64,000 nt of DNA from Anaerolineae bacterium. Lineage in GTDB: Bacteria; Chloroflexota; Anaerolineae; Aggregatilineales; Phototrophicaceae. Shown piece after piece: positions 36,493 through 45,902 of this stretch. A model generated the notes under the pieces. It was not told where the DNA came from. It did not search any database and saw only the letters and a list, made by a program, of their open reading frames with translations. Where the stretch lies: contig JAJECX010000042.1 in the NCBI GenBank assembly GCA_022821805.1, positions 181,581 through 245,580 on the forward strand. The letters run 5' to 3'. Position numbers and translations under genes: made by a program. The number at the start of each line of letters is the position of its first letter. Positions within the stretch are counted from its first letter, which is position 1.

Positions 36493-37494
36493 GTGACAAA
36501 TATCCTGGGAAGCATCTCGTCCGAGATGGCGGCGCTGGTGGAAAAGGCGGCGCCGAGCGTCCTGCGGGTGGAAGCGCGGCGGCGTTTGCCGGCGACCGGT
36601 ATCGCCTGGTCTGAAAACCTGGTCATCACCGCGCATCACGTGGTGGAGATCGAAGACGATATTGCCATCGGCACGCCCGATGGCGGCTCGCTTTCGGCGA
36701 ATCTGCTCGGGCGCGACCCGCGCAACGATCTGGCGCTGCTGCGCGTGGATGGCTCGCTAAAGCCGGCAAACCTGTCGGGCGATGAGGATTTGCGCGTGGG
36801 CAATCTTGTCTTCGCTTTGGGGCGTCCGCGTCAGCAAATCAAAGCGACGCTGGGCATCGTCAGCGGGCTGGTTAATCCGGCCGATCTGAATCGCCGGCGC
36901 CGGCGCATGAAACAGGCTTTCGCTAAAGGCAAGGGCGACAGGCGAGCCTGGAAGAAGAGCAAGTGGAAATGGAAGAAGTGGATGGCTTGGGAAGGCGAAA
37001 GCTGGGGCATGCTGCTGGCCGATCGCTTAATCCAGACCGATGTCACCATGTATCCGGGTTTTTCCGGCGGACCGCTGCTGGGCGCTGACGGAACGTTGCA
37101 CGGCATGAACACATCCGGTTTCGGCGGTGGCGTCAGCGCGGCTGTGCCGGTCGATGTGCTGCGCAAGTCGGTCGCCGCCCTGCTATCCGATGGAAAGATC
37201 ACGACCGGTTACCTGGGGATCGGCGTCCAAACGGCGCAACTGCCCGACAGCGTCGCCGAATCGCTGAGCCAGGACGCCGGCTTGCTGGTCGTGTCGATCG
37301 AGGCCGACAGTCCGGCAGCCGCCGCGGGCATTCTGGTTGGCGATATCCTTACCGCGCTGGGCGGCGAATCAATCGAGCATGTCGACGAACTGCAAGTCAT
37401 TCTTGCGCGGCTAGAATTGGGGAGCGAAGTCGGCACGCGCTACACGCGAGGGGGCGAGAGCCGCGAGGGCAGCGTTGTCGTCGGGGAGAAGTAA
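36493..37494 (+). CDS. Trypsin-like S1C serine protease with PDZ domain
   Basis: 333 aa, DegP/HtrA-like but with no signal peptide or anchor. Catalytic His in VITAHHVV, Asp in DPRNDLALLRV and Ser in GFSGGPLLG are intact, and a PDZ domain spans the last 95 residues (GYLGIGVQTA... AGILVGDILTALGG). Between the Asp and Ser blocks sits an unusual basic, Trp-rich insert (NRRRRRMKQAFAKGKGDRRA, then KKSKWKWKKWMAW). GTG 36493 lies 5 nt after GGAGG; the ATG at 36481 overlaps that site. Confidence 0.88.
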   Translation: MTNILGSISSEMAALVEKAAPSVLRVEARRRLPATGIAWSENLVITAHHVVEIEDDIAIGTPDGGSLSANLLGRDPRNDLALLRVDGSLKPANLSGDEDLRVGNLVFALGRPRQQIKATLGIVSGLVNPADLNRRRRRMKQAFAKGKGDRRAWKKSKWKWKKWMAWEGESWGMLLADRLIQTDVTMYPGFSGGPLLGADGTLHGMNTSGFGGGVSAAVPVDVLRKSVAALLSDGKITTGYLGIGVQTAQLPDSVAESLSQDAGLLVVSIEADSPAAAAGILVGDILTALGGESIEHVDELQVILARLELGSEVGTRYTRGGESREGSVVVGEK

Positions 37495-37517
37495 GCCTCC
37501 CCAACAATTCGAATTCC

Positions 37518-37542
37518 AGGGGCGACCTATCAGGTCGTCCGC
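37518..37542. repeat. Hairpin repeat copy 2
   Basis: AGGGGCGACCT, ATC, AGGTCGTCCGC: 9-bp stem with one G-T pair, just after the protease gene; it may serve as its terminator. Confidence 0.75.
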
Positions 37543-37560
37543 GCGCGCAAATCCACTTAC

Positions 37561-37630
37561 TAGGGCGAGCCACCGCTGCGCGTAGGTCGCGTAGACACTG
37601 ACCGCCGACACTGCGGGTCGCTCGCCCGTA
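37561..37630. repeat. Hairpin repeat copy 3, enlarged by an inner hairpin
   Basis: Outer arms TAGGGCGAGC and GCTCGCCCGTA pair. The 50-nt centre contains GGTC-GCGTAGACACT-GACC (37585-37603), a second hairpin whose loop recurs at 46893-46903. Confidence 0.65.
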
Positions 37631-37652
37631 AGAAAACACCATTCCACATGAA

Positions 37653-37680
37653 CTGTAGGGGCGCCCCTTGGGTCGCCCTT
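37653..37680. repeat. Hairpin repeat copy 4
   Basis: CTGTAGGGGCGCCC, CTT, GGGTCGCCC: stem of 8-9 bp between the convergent protease and NHL genes. Confidence 0.75.
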
Positions 37681-37706
37681 ATGCGCAATCACGACTTCTT
37701 GATGAA

Positions 37707-39731
37707 CTACAGATTCGGCGCGAAAATGTCCCGGTAAAGCGTCACTTCCGACCGCTCATAATCGGCGCTCGCTTGGTAAGGAATCACCCAATTCACCTCC
37801 TCGATGAAGCAAAGCGCCTCTTCGCCTTCGCGGCAGTAATAGAGCGTCAGGCCCGCGTATAACATGCCCTCGCCCTCGCCGACGTCTATCACTAAGCTGG
37901 AATTGGCATTCGCCACGACCGCGGTCGCGTTGAAGCCGTCATCCGACCGAACTTCTATCTGGCTGTCGATCAACGGATTGATCTTGTATTCGTCGGGAAA
38001 TTCCAGCAAAAGCCGCAAAGCGCTCTCGCCCGGCGCCAACAGCTGAAGGTCCAGCTCGATGACTTCGTCATCCGCCAGGTTGCCGCCCAGCAGAGTCAAA
38101 GCGGCGGCATCGATAACGAGCGCCTCGGGATTGGCGAATTCGAGCGTGTCGACTAATCCCGTTTCCAGGTCAAGCAAGCGAATGACGTGATTATTGGTGT
38201 CGGCGACATAGAGGATGCCGTCGGCGTAACTGATGCCGCCGGGCTCGTCAAACTCGGCCACGGTCGCATCGCCATCGGCGTATCCGCCTAGCCCACCCAG
38301 CCCAAATACGGATTTGGTCGCGGTCTCGCCCGCCCGGATCACCTTGATGCGGCTGTTGTAGGTATCGGCGATGTAGATGTCGCCATTGGGTCCGCCGTCG
38401 ACGCCCAAGGCGTGCTGCAGGCGATTGACGCCCAACTCTCCATCGATGTCGCCGAATTCAAATAGGTGGTTGTTAGTCGTCCCCGATACAACAGTTACAA
38501 GGTCGTTCTCGAAGTCGGCCAGACGGATGGTGCTCGATTCACTATCGGCGAAGTAGAGCTTGCCGGCGCCGGCATAATAGAGGCCGCTCGGCTGCGCCAG
38601 CTCGCTGTCCGCCAGGCTGACATCGTTCAAATTGGCTTCTCGACCGTTGCCAACCGATGGGTATAGAACGCCGCTCTCCGGCTCATAAATGTAGAGTTGA
38701 TGCGTGCCCGCCATCGCCACGTGCAACCGGCCCCCGTCATCAAATTCAAGATCCCAGGGGCTGCGCAGCGAGACCGATGTCGGCGCGTCGATCGGAACGC
38801 CAAATGGCAGGCGCTGCCGCCCCATGATGCCGTTACCCGCAACCGTCATCACCTTGCGCTCAGCCAGATCAGCGAGGCGAATGGCGTGGCTGTTTACATC
38901 GGCGATGTAGAGCAGGTCGCCGTCCAACGCCAAGCCTTGCGGTTTGTCAAAGGTCGCGCTTTCGAAGCTGCCGTCGTCTTTTCCGCGCGCCGATGAACCG
39001 ATGATGTCGATCACAGCATGCGTATTCAGGTCGGCAATGACAATGCGATTGTGACTGCTGTCAGTAATGAACAGACGGTTGCTCGCGGGATCAGCCAGCA
39101 CTTTGCCCGGATAGAGCAGCGGCGTGCCCGGATCGCCCGCGCCCTCCAGCGCCAATTCAAGCGGCGTCCGGTCGATGATGCTTGTGTCTTGCTCATCGTA
39201 ATACTCAATCATGCCGGAGAGATAATTGTCGAACGCTTCAAAGGGGATCTCGCCCGACTGCCGGATGACCCAATAGCCGCGCGGATCAACGATAGCGATC
39301 GTGGGCCAGGCGCGCGCGCCATACTTTTGCCAAACCGCGAATTCATTGTCGTTGATCACCGGATGGTGAATGCCGTAGCGCTGCACGATTTGCCGCAGGT
39401 TCTCGGTTTGCCCCTCGTTCTCGAACTTGGCTGAATGCACGCCGATCACCACCACCTCATCGGCGAATTTCTGCTCTACCTGCTCCAGGACCGGTATGGC
39501 GTGCAGGCAGTTAATGCAGCCGTAGGTCCAGAAATCGAAGATTACAATTTTGCCCACGAGACCGCTCATCGTCAGCGGATTTTCGACGTTGATCCAGTCC
39601 AAATCGGTCGGGAATTCGGGCGCCAGCGTTTCGCCCTCGAATAACTGTTTGGGCGTACGCTGTTGCGCCTGCGTCAAGCCGCCAACCAGTAGCAGCGCCA
39701 GCAGCAGGAAAAGCAGCAACTTCCTCATCAT
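37707..39731 (-). CDS. Secreted thioredoxin-like / NHL beta-propeller fusion protein
   Basis: 674 aa. Signal peptide (LLLFLLLALLLVGGLTQAQA-like, first 23 residues), a TlpA-like thioredoxin domain at about 35-190 with redox motif CINC in FWTYGCINCLHA, then at least five NHL repeats (about 215-530, e.g. LYIADVNSHAIRLADL, IYIADTYNSRIKVI, LYVADTNNHVIRLLDL). A C-terminal beta domain ends the protein. The order matches animal NHLRC2, which also joins thioredoxin and NHL parts. It acts outside the membrane. GGAGG precedes the ATG. Confidence 0.9.
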   Translation of the reverse strand: MMRKLLLFLLLALLLVGGLTQAQQRTPKQLFEGETLAPEFPTDLDWINVENPLTMSGLVGKIVIFDFWTYGCINCLHAIPVLEQVEQKFADEVVVIGVHSAKFENEGQTENLRQIVQRYGIHHPVINDNEFAVWQKYGARAWPTIAIVDPRGYWVIRQSGEIPFEAFDNYLSGMIEYYDEQDTSIIDRTPLELALEGAGDPGTPLLYPGKVLADPASNRLFITDSSHNRIVIADLNTHAVIDIIGSSARGKDDGSFESATFDKPQGLALDGDLLYIADVNSHAIRLADLAERKVMTVAGNGIMGRQRLPFGVPIDAPTSVSLRSPWDLEFDDGGRLHVAMAGTHQLYIYEPESGVLYPSVGNGREANLNDVSLADSELAQPSGLYYAGAGKLYFADSESSTIRLADFENDLVTVVSGTTNNHLFEFGDIDGELGVNRLQHALGVDGGPNGDIYIADTYNSRIKVIRAGETATKSVFGLGGLGGYADGDATVAEFDEPGGISYADGILYVADTNNHVIRLLDLETGLVDTLEFANPEALVIDAAALTLLGGNLADDEVIELDLQLLAPGESALRLLLEFPDEYKINPLIDSQIEVRSDDGFNATAVVANANSSLVIDVGEGEGMLYAGLTLYYCREGEEALCFIEEVNWVIPYQASADYERSEVTLYRDIFAPNL

Positions 39732-39877
39732 TTCTGTCCTCCACAGATAAACGAAGAGAGCATATTGCTACGCTCTCTCAAACTTTCACATATTTCCCAG
39801 CCTATGCGCCAATAGTGAAGGCGAAGTAACGGTTTCCTTGCGGATGTATAACAGCTTCCAGCTTGGCGCGCGCTGGC

Positions 39878-41341
39878 TTACTGATCACGCAGGCGCTGCA
39901 AAAGCGCGAAGCGATTCGACCAGGCGCAGGAATCGGTAACGTCGGCGAAGAGCGCGAGATCGAATTGATCGAGGGCGGCGCGGTCATCGCCGAGCTGGGC
40001 ATAGAGCATGCCCAATTCGCAGCGAACCTCGTATCGCGTCGGATCAATCTCCAGCCCCTTGAGGAAGGCGTCGCGCGCCAACTCCCATTCTTCCATCCTG
40101 ATGTAGGTTCGCGCGTAATGGAAGTAGTCATCGACGACCAGCGGCGTGAAGATCGCGAGCATATCGCGCGCCGCGATTTTGCGATTTTGGCGGGCGCAAC
40201 GGTCTTGCGGTTCATGCCGCAAGACAAAGTCAAATTGGTCCAGGGCGCCGCGGTAATTCGCCCATTCGGTGTAAATCATGCCGAGGCGACAGCGCGCGTC
40301 CAGGTGAAGCGGATCCACGTCCAGAGCATGCAGGAAAATGTTGGCGGCAACATAGAGTTTGCCCTCGGCCATAGAGCGCAGCCCTTCGGCGAAAGCCTCC
40401 TCTGCTGGTGAAACGCGCGCCGGAAGTTCAACTACATTCGCGCTCGCCAATTGGGCGGCGTCGCTGGATTCTTCGCTTCCGCAATAGTCGTCCAGAGTCT
40501 CGCGGATAAGATACGAGAAGTGCGCATAAGCGGCAGCGTAGTCGCCACGCGCATAATAGCGCTCCCCCAATTCGCAGCGCAGATCGGCGCGCGTCGGATC
40601 CTGTTCCAGCGCCCGCTCCAATTCCGCGATAGCGGGCGGCGAAACCGTCGTCGCCGCAGTGTCAAGCTCCGCGCCCGAACAATAGTCGCCGAGCGTCTCG
40701 GCAATCAGATAGGTAAAGTGACTATAGGCGGCGGCATAATCGCCATGCGCCATGTATAGTCGTCCCAATTCGCAGCGGAGATCTACTCTCGTCGGATTTT
40801 GCTCAAGCAATCGTTCCAACTCATGGATGATGTCACGGTCGGCCCGAGTCGACTCAGCGTGATCGCTTCCTTCGCGAGTCCAGATTACGACCAGGTGGGT
40901 CCTCAGGTAACGCTCGCCCGGCCGCAGATACTCGCCGGTCACGCCCGGATCGGGCGAGGTCAGGCTCAGATTCGGCAGTTCGCCGCCATCGAGTACGCTG
41001 CGCGCGTCATCGCCCAGCAAGTAGACCAGCAAGTCTTCGCCTTCAAAGCGAGCGGCGGCGGCTCGGTCAACTCGATCGAAGTAATGTTTCGCCTCGTGCG
41101 TTTCGCCGCGATTGATGTGAATCGCGCCCATGCGATAGAGCGCATCAGCCTGCGTCGGATCAACTAACAATACGCAATGCAGGTGAATCAGCGCCAGATT
41201 GTCTTCGCCCGCCTCATGCGCCTCAGCGCCGAGCAAAGCGTGATCCAGCGCCGGATCACACTCCGCCTGCGCTACAGCGGCAGGCATGGCGGCGATGACA
41301 ATGAAGAACATAAAGGTTAGTAAGAGAAACCGTCTCAACAT
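39878..41341 (-). CDS. Secreted TPR-repeat protein
   Basis: 487 aa with a signal peptide (LLLTFMFFIVIAAMPAAVAQA) and at least seven tetratricopeptide units. Two adjacent units (YAAAYSHFTYLIAETLGDYC and YAAAYAHFSYLIRETLDDYC) are clearly a recent internal duplication, each followed by a Ser/Ala-rich linker. Cysteines recur at fixed TPR positions (DLRCELG, ARCRLGM, VRCELGM). It probably scaffolds extracytoplasmic complexes; partner unknown. It lies upstream of the thioredoxin-NHL gene on the same strand. Confidence 0.82.
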   Translation of the reverse strand: MLRRFLLLTFMFFIVIAAMPAAVAQAECDPALDHALLGAEAHEAGEDNLALIHLHCVLLVDPTQADALYRMGAIHINRGETHEAKHYFDRVDRAAAARFEGEDLLVYLLGDDARSVLDGGELPNLSLTSPDPGVTGEYLRPGERYLRTHLVVIWTREGSDHAESTRADRDIIHELERLLEQNPTRVDLRCELGRLYMAHGDYAAAYSHFTYLIAETLGDYCSGAELDTAATTVSPPAIAELERALEQDPTRADLRCELGERYYARGDYAAAYAHFSYLIRETLDDYCGSEESSDAAQLASANVVELPARVSPAEEAFAEGLRSMAEGKLYVAANIFLHALDVDPLHLDARCRLGMIYTEWANYRGALDQFDFVLRHEPQDRCARQNRKIAARDMLAIFTPLVVDDYFHYARTYIRMEEWELARDAFLKGLEIDPTRYEVRCELGMLYAQLGDDRAALDQFDLALFADVTDSCAWSNRFALLQRLRDQ

Positions 41342-41434
41342 GATCGTTTATCTTTCGCCACGTTTTCCTGCATGTATGATAGCGCGTAAACGCTGTCCGC
41401 CGCAAACTATGGTGGAGGCTGGCGATGCGCCTCG

Positions 41435-43336
41435 TCACGCGCTGAGAAAACGCTCGGTTAATGGCGGCCGCGGATTGCTGCTGGCGTCAACGAGGCCGAA
41501 ACCATTATGCATGCCCTGTGCCCAGGCGTACCAAATCAAGGTTGCGATCCGCCCGGGATACTGCCGTTTCAGATAGCGGATCATTTCGGTCGCGTAGCGG
41601 GCGATCTGGGCTGGATTATCGTTCGGACGATCGAGCACGCCCCACTCGGTGATCCAGAGCGGCTTGTCTGGCAAAACCGAGCTGTAGGACCAAACAGACT
41701 CGTCGATATGCCCGAACATGGCGTAATGCGGGTGACCGCTGACGCCGCGTCCATAAGGGTGAAAAGCCAAGCCATCGGGCCGCACATCGTCCGGCATCGC
41801 CGCCAGCATCTGCCGGGCGTAGGCGCTGCCACGGTGCGGACCGCTGTTGAAGCCGGCGGTGATGATGGGGACGGCGCTATCAGCGCTGCGGATCGCCCGG
41901 TAAACCTGGTCGAACATGATACCGTAATTGCTGGCTTTCAATGGCACCGATGCCACGCCACTCAACGAGTCGGGCTCGTTCCATACTTGCCAGGCGGCGA
42001 CCAAGCCACGCCCGGCCCATTGAGCCGATATCTCCGCCATCATATCGGCGAAACGCCCGATAAGAACCCGCCACTTGGCATCGGTCATCTGTGACCAGGG
42101 CCAGAATTCAGCTTTGCCCTCGCCATAAGTCTGGTGGCTGGTGGTGAAAACGACGCGGTATCCGGCTTCGCGATAAGCTTCGACATGCGGCAAGTAGCGG
42201 CTGAACGCGGCTTTGATATCTTCTGAACCGCGCAGGTTTGATACGTTGTAGCCGAAGCGCACCCAGCCCATATCACCCAGGCGGGAGGGCGCCGGGGCGC
42301 CAAGCGGATGGAAAATATCAAGATTAACGCCGACCGGATTGACGCCGGGAAAGGTCTCCTCGCCCTCTTGCAGCGTGGTCGCTCGCAGAAGCCAGGCGGC
42401 GGCATAACCCTCGACGCCTGAGACGGCGCGGATTTTTAACCAACTGCCCTCATTGCCGACCTTTTCGATCGCGCGGCCGTGGTGCTCCTGCGGCTCCAGC
42501 AAATGCCAGCTGAAGACATTGCCGATGACGCTGGCGTAGGCGCTGGGCAGATTGCGGATGCGCAAGTTGTCGGCCAGCGGACGAACGCGGAACTGCGGGA
42601 TATAGATGTAATCGCGCGGATTCATCACGTTATCCAGCCCAAACATGCTGACGCCCCCATTTGGCGGCTGCTGAACGATGATGCCAAGCCGATCGCCGGC
42701 CGCCTTCGCGATCACCTGCCCCAGCTCGACTTCATCGCCAAGAGCGACATGCCGATTCTTGACGCCCTCGTAGCTGGTAACCCAGCGCTCTTCTTCGACG
42801 ATCGATTCCACCATCAGGCTCTCGCCAACGCTGATCACCCGACCGGCCGCCGCGCAGAGAATATCGGCGTCCTCGCGCGAAGATAGATCCAGACTTGGGT
42901 GCAAATCGCCATCAAACTCGTCGTCATTGAAGCGGGCAAGCACCGCCATCGGACGGAAGCTCGTCGGCCATTCGAGCGCGAATCGCTGAAATATATGCTG
43001 CGGTTCGCCTTCCCGCTCGCCATAGCGATCGTCATTATCGACGCGGCGCCGCAGGATCGGCGCCAGCGCTTCCGGCGTTTCGACATCGATCACATCGACC
43101 ATCACCACCGCAGGATATACTCGGCGGATATGGGTCAGCGCCGAGTCCTGCCACCAGGTGAGCGGCGCATCAACCGCCGTGACATTGCGAAAGCGATTGA
43201 GGTTGTTGCCGGCCGGCGAACGAACGACCGCGACCCGCTCGAACTTCTCGAGATAGGGGCGCAGCGCCTCCAGCCATTCATAAAAGTTGCGGTCCGGCAA
43301 TACAAAGGCGTGCGATATGACGTTGCTGGCTGACAT
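41435..43336 (-). CDS. Clan GH-A glycosidase-like protein
   Basis: 633 aa. The C-terminal 290 residues form a TIM barrel with the acid/base glutamate in VWNEPDSLSG and the nucleophile in LWITEWGVLD, as in GH5/GH39-type families; the substrate-side AFHPYGRG is also kept. The first half has an N-terminal domain of unknown type and a middle SH3-like region (about 265-330, GSWLKIRAVSGVEGYAAAWLL). No signal peptide is visible. GGGAG precedes the ATG. Substrate and exact GH family undecided. Confidence 0.75.
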   Translation of the reverse strand: MSASNVISHAFVLPDRNFYEWLEALRPYLEKFERVAVVRSPAGNNLNRFRNVTAVDAPLTWWQDSALTHIRRVYPAVVMVDVIDVETPEALAPILRRRVDNDDRYGEREGEPQHIFQRFALEWPTSFRPMAVLARFNDDEFDGDLHPSLDLSSREDADILCAAAGRVISVGESLMVESIVEEERWVTSYEGVKNRHVALGDEVELGQVIAKAAGDRLGIIVQQPPNGGVSMFGLDNVMNPRDYIYIPQFRVRPLADNLRIRNLPSAYASVIGNVFSWHLLEPQEHHGRAIEKVGNEGSWLKIRAVSGVEGYAAAWLLRATTLQEGEETFPGVNPVGVNLDIFHPLGAPAPSRLGDMGWVRFGYNVSNLRGSEDIKAAFSRYLPHVEAYREAGYRVVFTTSHQTYGEGKAEFWPWSQMTDAKWRVLIGRFADMMAEISAQWAGRGLVAAWQVWNEPDSLSGVASVPLKASNYGIMFDQVYRAIRSADSAVPIITAGFNSGPHRGSAYARQMLAAMPDDVRPDGLAFHPYGRGVSGHPHYAMFGHIDESVWSYSSVLPDKPLWITEWGVLDRPNDNPAQIARYATEMIRYLKRQYPGRIATLIWYAWAQGMHNGFGLVDASSNPRPPLTERFLSA

Positions 43337-43549
43337 GGTCTCCCTTGCCTCAATACAGTCGGCGCACTCTACCGTTCGCTTATGCTTTTAGCGCAAATTG
43401 AACCGATATGGGTCAATAAATGTTCGCGCGCCTCAAGATTTACGGCGCATTCAGTTGCGGTCAAATCGCGTATAATACATTATATGTTGGCGGCGCCCCC
43501 CGCGTGCGCTGGCGCGTCCCGCATCTGGCTCGTTATCGGAGCGCTGATT

Positions 43550-44224
43550 ATGCAGCTCGACAAGGAAAAAGTCGTAAAACTCGTCATCGTCCTGCTGGTG
43601 ACAATAGCGGCGCTGGCGGTGATGAGCATCCTTGTGCAAGTGATTCAGACGGTGCTTCCCTTCCTGATCGTTGGTTCCGGGATTTACGCCGGGTATCGCT
43701 GGGCTTTGAGCGAGGCGCCGGCGCCAACCGCCGATGAAGTGGAGGAGCAGGCGCGCGGCATCTTCAGCCGCTTCCGCCGCGCCAAGAAAACAGTCGAGGC
43801 GACGGCTAAGGTAGGCGAAGCGCTAGCGGACCTCGGCGGCGGGCCCGAGCGCGTGGTCGAAGCAACAAAAGAAAAGAAACACAGACGGCGGAGGCCCTTG
43901 GGCACAGCTGCAAAAGGCGACGCGACCACAGCCGAAAGGCCACAATCAGCAAAGGTTGAACCTGAGGCGGAAGAAACCGAACTCAGCGACGCGGAAGTGG
44001 AAGCGATCAAAGATCAGCAAGTCAACCAGATGAAGCAGTCGCTGGATAACAATCCCAAAGGCAAGTTCGAATTCAAAGACCGTGATGTCGTTATCAACGC
44101 GAAAGATGTCGAACAGCCGGATATTTCACGCCTTGAAGAAAAAGAAAAAGAAGAGCCTGAGGTCACCAACAGCGTACTGGCGCAGATTGAAGAACGGCGG
44201 CGGCGCTTGCAAGGCGGGGGATAA
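43550..44224 (+). CDS. Hypothetical protein with two membrane helices and charged tail
   Basis: 224 aa. A hydrophobic hairpin at about residues 9-48 (VVKLVIVLLVTIAALAVMSI and FLIVGSGIYAGYRWAL) is followed by a long soluble, highly charged tail with Lys/Arg-rich (EKKHRRRRP) and Glu-rich (EEKEKEEPE) blocks. ATG 43550 is preferred; the open frame upstream includes a likely promoter (TATAAT at 43471). No family recognised. Confidence 0.65.
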   Translation: MQLDKEKVVKLVIVLLVTIAALAVMSILVQVIQTVLPFLIVGSGIYAGYRWALSEAPAPTADEVEEQARGIFSRFRRAKKTVEATAKVGEALADLGGGPERVVEATKEKKHRRRRPLGTAAKGDATTAERPQSAKVEPEAEETELSDAEVEAIKDQQVNQMKQSLDNNPKGKFEFKDRDVVINAKDVEQPDISRLEEKEKEEPEVTNSVLAQIEERRRRLQGGG

Positions 44225-44237
44225 GCCCGTCCTCACA

Positions 44238-45752
44238 TCAGAAGTCGCCCGCTGCCATCGTCTGGTAAATCGGACGAAGCGCCTCGTAAAGGTCTGCGAA
44301 GATCGTCAATTGCCCTTGATAATGGGAGAGGCGTTCGGCGCGCGGATAGAAGGTTTTGCGCACCTTGATCAACTGTTCAGCCGCATCCTCCAGGCTGCTG
44401 TATACGCCAGTCGCGCAGCCTGCCAGCATCGCCACGCCTAGGCTGGCCGCCTCCGATGTATGGATAACCGAGATGGGCAGATTGATGATATCGGACTTTA
44501 TCTGCATCCAGCGCTCGGAGCGCGAGCCACCGCCGATCGCCGTAATTTGATTGACTTCGACGCCGATCTCGTTCAAGCTGCGGATGCAGAGCGCCTGCTC
44601 ATAGGTCAAGCCTTCGAGGATCGCTCGGACGATATCGGCGCGGCTGCTGTCGAAACTCAGCCCAAGTATCACGCCGGTCGCCGATGGATCGTTGTGCAGC
44701 GCGCCGCTGCCGACGAAATAAGGCAGCAGGACCATATCGCCCGGCGCTTCATCGATTTGACCGATGATGACTTCGTAGACGTCACGATCGGTTTCGTCGG
44801 CGATGGCGCGTTCAGCCGCGCCCAGCTCATCGCGATACCAGCGCAGCAGCCGGCCGCCCGTCTGGTTGCCGCTGAGGGCGATGAAGTGACCCGGCGCAGC
44901 ATGGTGATAGCAGGGCACGTGGTGGTCCAGCATCTGCCTGCGCGGTTTCTCCGTCACCGCGACCAAGGCTTCGGTCGTGCCGATGGCTAACATGGCCGTG
45001 CCAGTCTGCAGCACGCCGGCGCCCAGCGCGCCCGCCGGTTGATCGTGCCCGCCGGTGACGACCTTGACCGAGCCGCTGAATCCCAGTTCATCCGCCAGGC
45101 TGCCCGGAATCTCGCCGATGATCTCGCCGCTTGGAAGCGGCCGCGCCAACTGATCGCGGCGGACATGCCCGGCCGCCAGCAACTCTTCCGACCAATCCTC
45201 CGTCCGATAATCGAAAGCCAAGGTGCGCGCAGCCATGCTGTAATCGATGACCGGCTCCACGCCCAACTTGTAGGCGACGTAGTCCACATAGCAGAGGTAT
45301 TTCCACGTTCTGTCGAGGATCTCGGGCGCGTTATCCCGCCACCAGAGTATCTTGGGCAGCGTGTAGATCGTGCTCATCGGCTGGCCCGTTAGCTTGAAGA
45401 TGCGCTCGGTTCCCAGCGCCGCTTCCATCTCTGCCGTCTGTTTCGCATTGCGCGTATCGGAACTTATGGGGCTGTTCGCCAAGATCGTCCCGTCTTTCGC
45501 CAGCGGCACCATCGCTTCGCCCTGGGACGAAAGCGATAGCGCAGTCACCGGGTCATGCCGCAACTGCGCATTGACCGCGCGCAGGCACTCGCTGATGTAT
45601 GACCAGACCTGCTCCGGATCGAGCTCGTACCAGCCCGGATTGGGATTGAGCAGGGGATATTCACGGCCCGCCTGCGCCAGTACCGCGCCCGACTCGTCAA
45701 AGGCGACCACTTTGCAGCCGGTCGTGCCGACATCGATTCCCATTAGGCTCAT
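44238..45752 (-). CDS. FGGY family carbohydrate kinase (xylulokinase-like)
   Basis: 504 aa with the two actin-like ATPase domains of FGGY kinases: N-terminal LMGIDVGTTGCKVVAFD, signature VVTGGHDQPAGALGAG near residue 250 and the ATP-binding ITAIGGGSRSERWMQIKSDI near 415. It phosphorylates a pentulose, hexulose or polyol. It is the last gene of the aldolase-transporter cluster, so it should act on the sugar imported by that ABC system; xylulose and fuculose/ribulose are equally open. Confidence 0.85.
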   Translation of the reverse strand: MSLMGIDVGTTGCKVVAFDESGAVLAQAGREYPLLNPNPGWYELDPEQVWSYISECLRAVNAQLRHDPVTALSLSSQGEAMVPLAKDGTILANSPISSDTRNAKQTAEMEAALGTERIFKLTGQPMSTIYTLPKILWWRDNAPEILDRTWKYLCYVDYVAYKLGVEPVIDYSMAARTLAFDYRTEDWSEELLAAGHVRRDQLARPLPSGEIIGEIPGSLADELGFSGSVKVVTGGHDQPAGALGAGVLQTGTAMLAIGTTEALVAVTEKPRRQMLDHHVPCYHHAAPGHFIALSGNQTGGRLLRWYRDELGAAERAIADETDRDVYEVIIGQIDEAPGDMVLLPYFVGSGALHNDPSATGVILGLSFDSSRADIVRAILEGLTYEQALCIRSLNEIGVEVNQITAIGGGSRSERWMQIKSDIINLPISVIHTSEAASLGVAMLAGCATGVYSSLEDAAEQLIKVRKTFYPRAERLSHYQGQLTIFADLYEALRPIYQTMAAGDF

Positions 45753-45776
45753 GTTATATCCTGTTTCGCTATCGTT

Positions 45777-45804
45777 TGCGGGCGAAATGGCATGTCGCCC
45801 CTAC
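45777..45804. repeat. Hairpin repeat copy 5
   Basis: TGCGGGCGA, AATGGCATG, TCGCCCCTAC between the kinase and permease genes; 6-bp stem with an inner self-complementary part. Confidence 0.7.
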
Positions 45805-45826
45805 GAGCGCCTGTTATGTTGTCGTT

Positions 45827-45857
45827 TGCGGGTGTCATGGCATGACGCTCCTTCTAC
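45827..45857. repeat. Hairpin repeat copy 6
   Basis: TGCGGGTGTCATG, GCATGACGCTCC...CTACA: the stem core TGTCATG/CATGACG differs from copy 5 but is again self-complementary. Confidence 0.65.
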
Positions 45858-45862
45858 AACTA

Positions 45863-45892
45863 TGCGGGCGTTTCGGCAAAACGCCCCTACAG
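45863..45892. repeat. Hairpin repeat copy 7
   Basis: TGCGGGCGTTT, CGGC, AAAACGCCCCTACAG: 8-bp stem immediately after the permease gene stop; plausible attenuator between permease and kinase. Confidence 0.75.
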
Positions 45893-45902
45893 ACCTGGTT
45901 GA

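Noticed and set aside
35429..36499. 356-codon version of the EamA transporter
   Set aside because: The extra 51 codons run through the divergent protease promoter and add no membrane helix.
39802..40233. Minus-strand 143-codon frame in the TPR gene
   Set aside because: Arg/Ser-rich shadow in another frame of the TPR protein.
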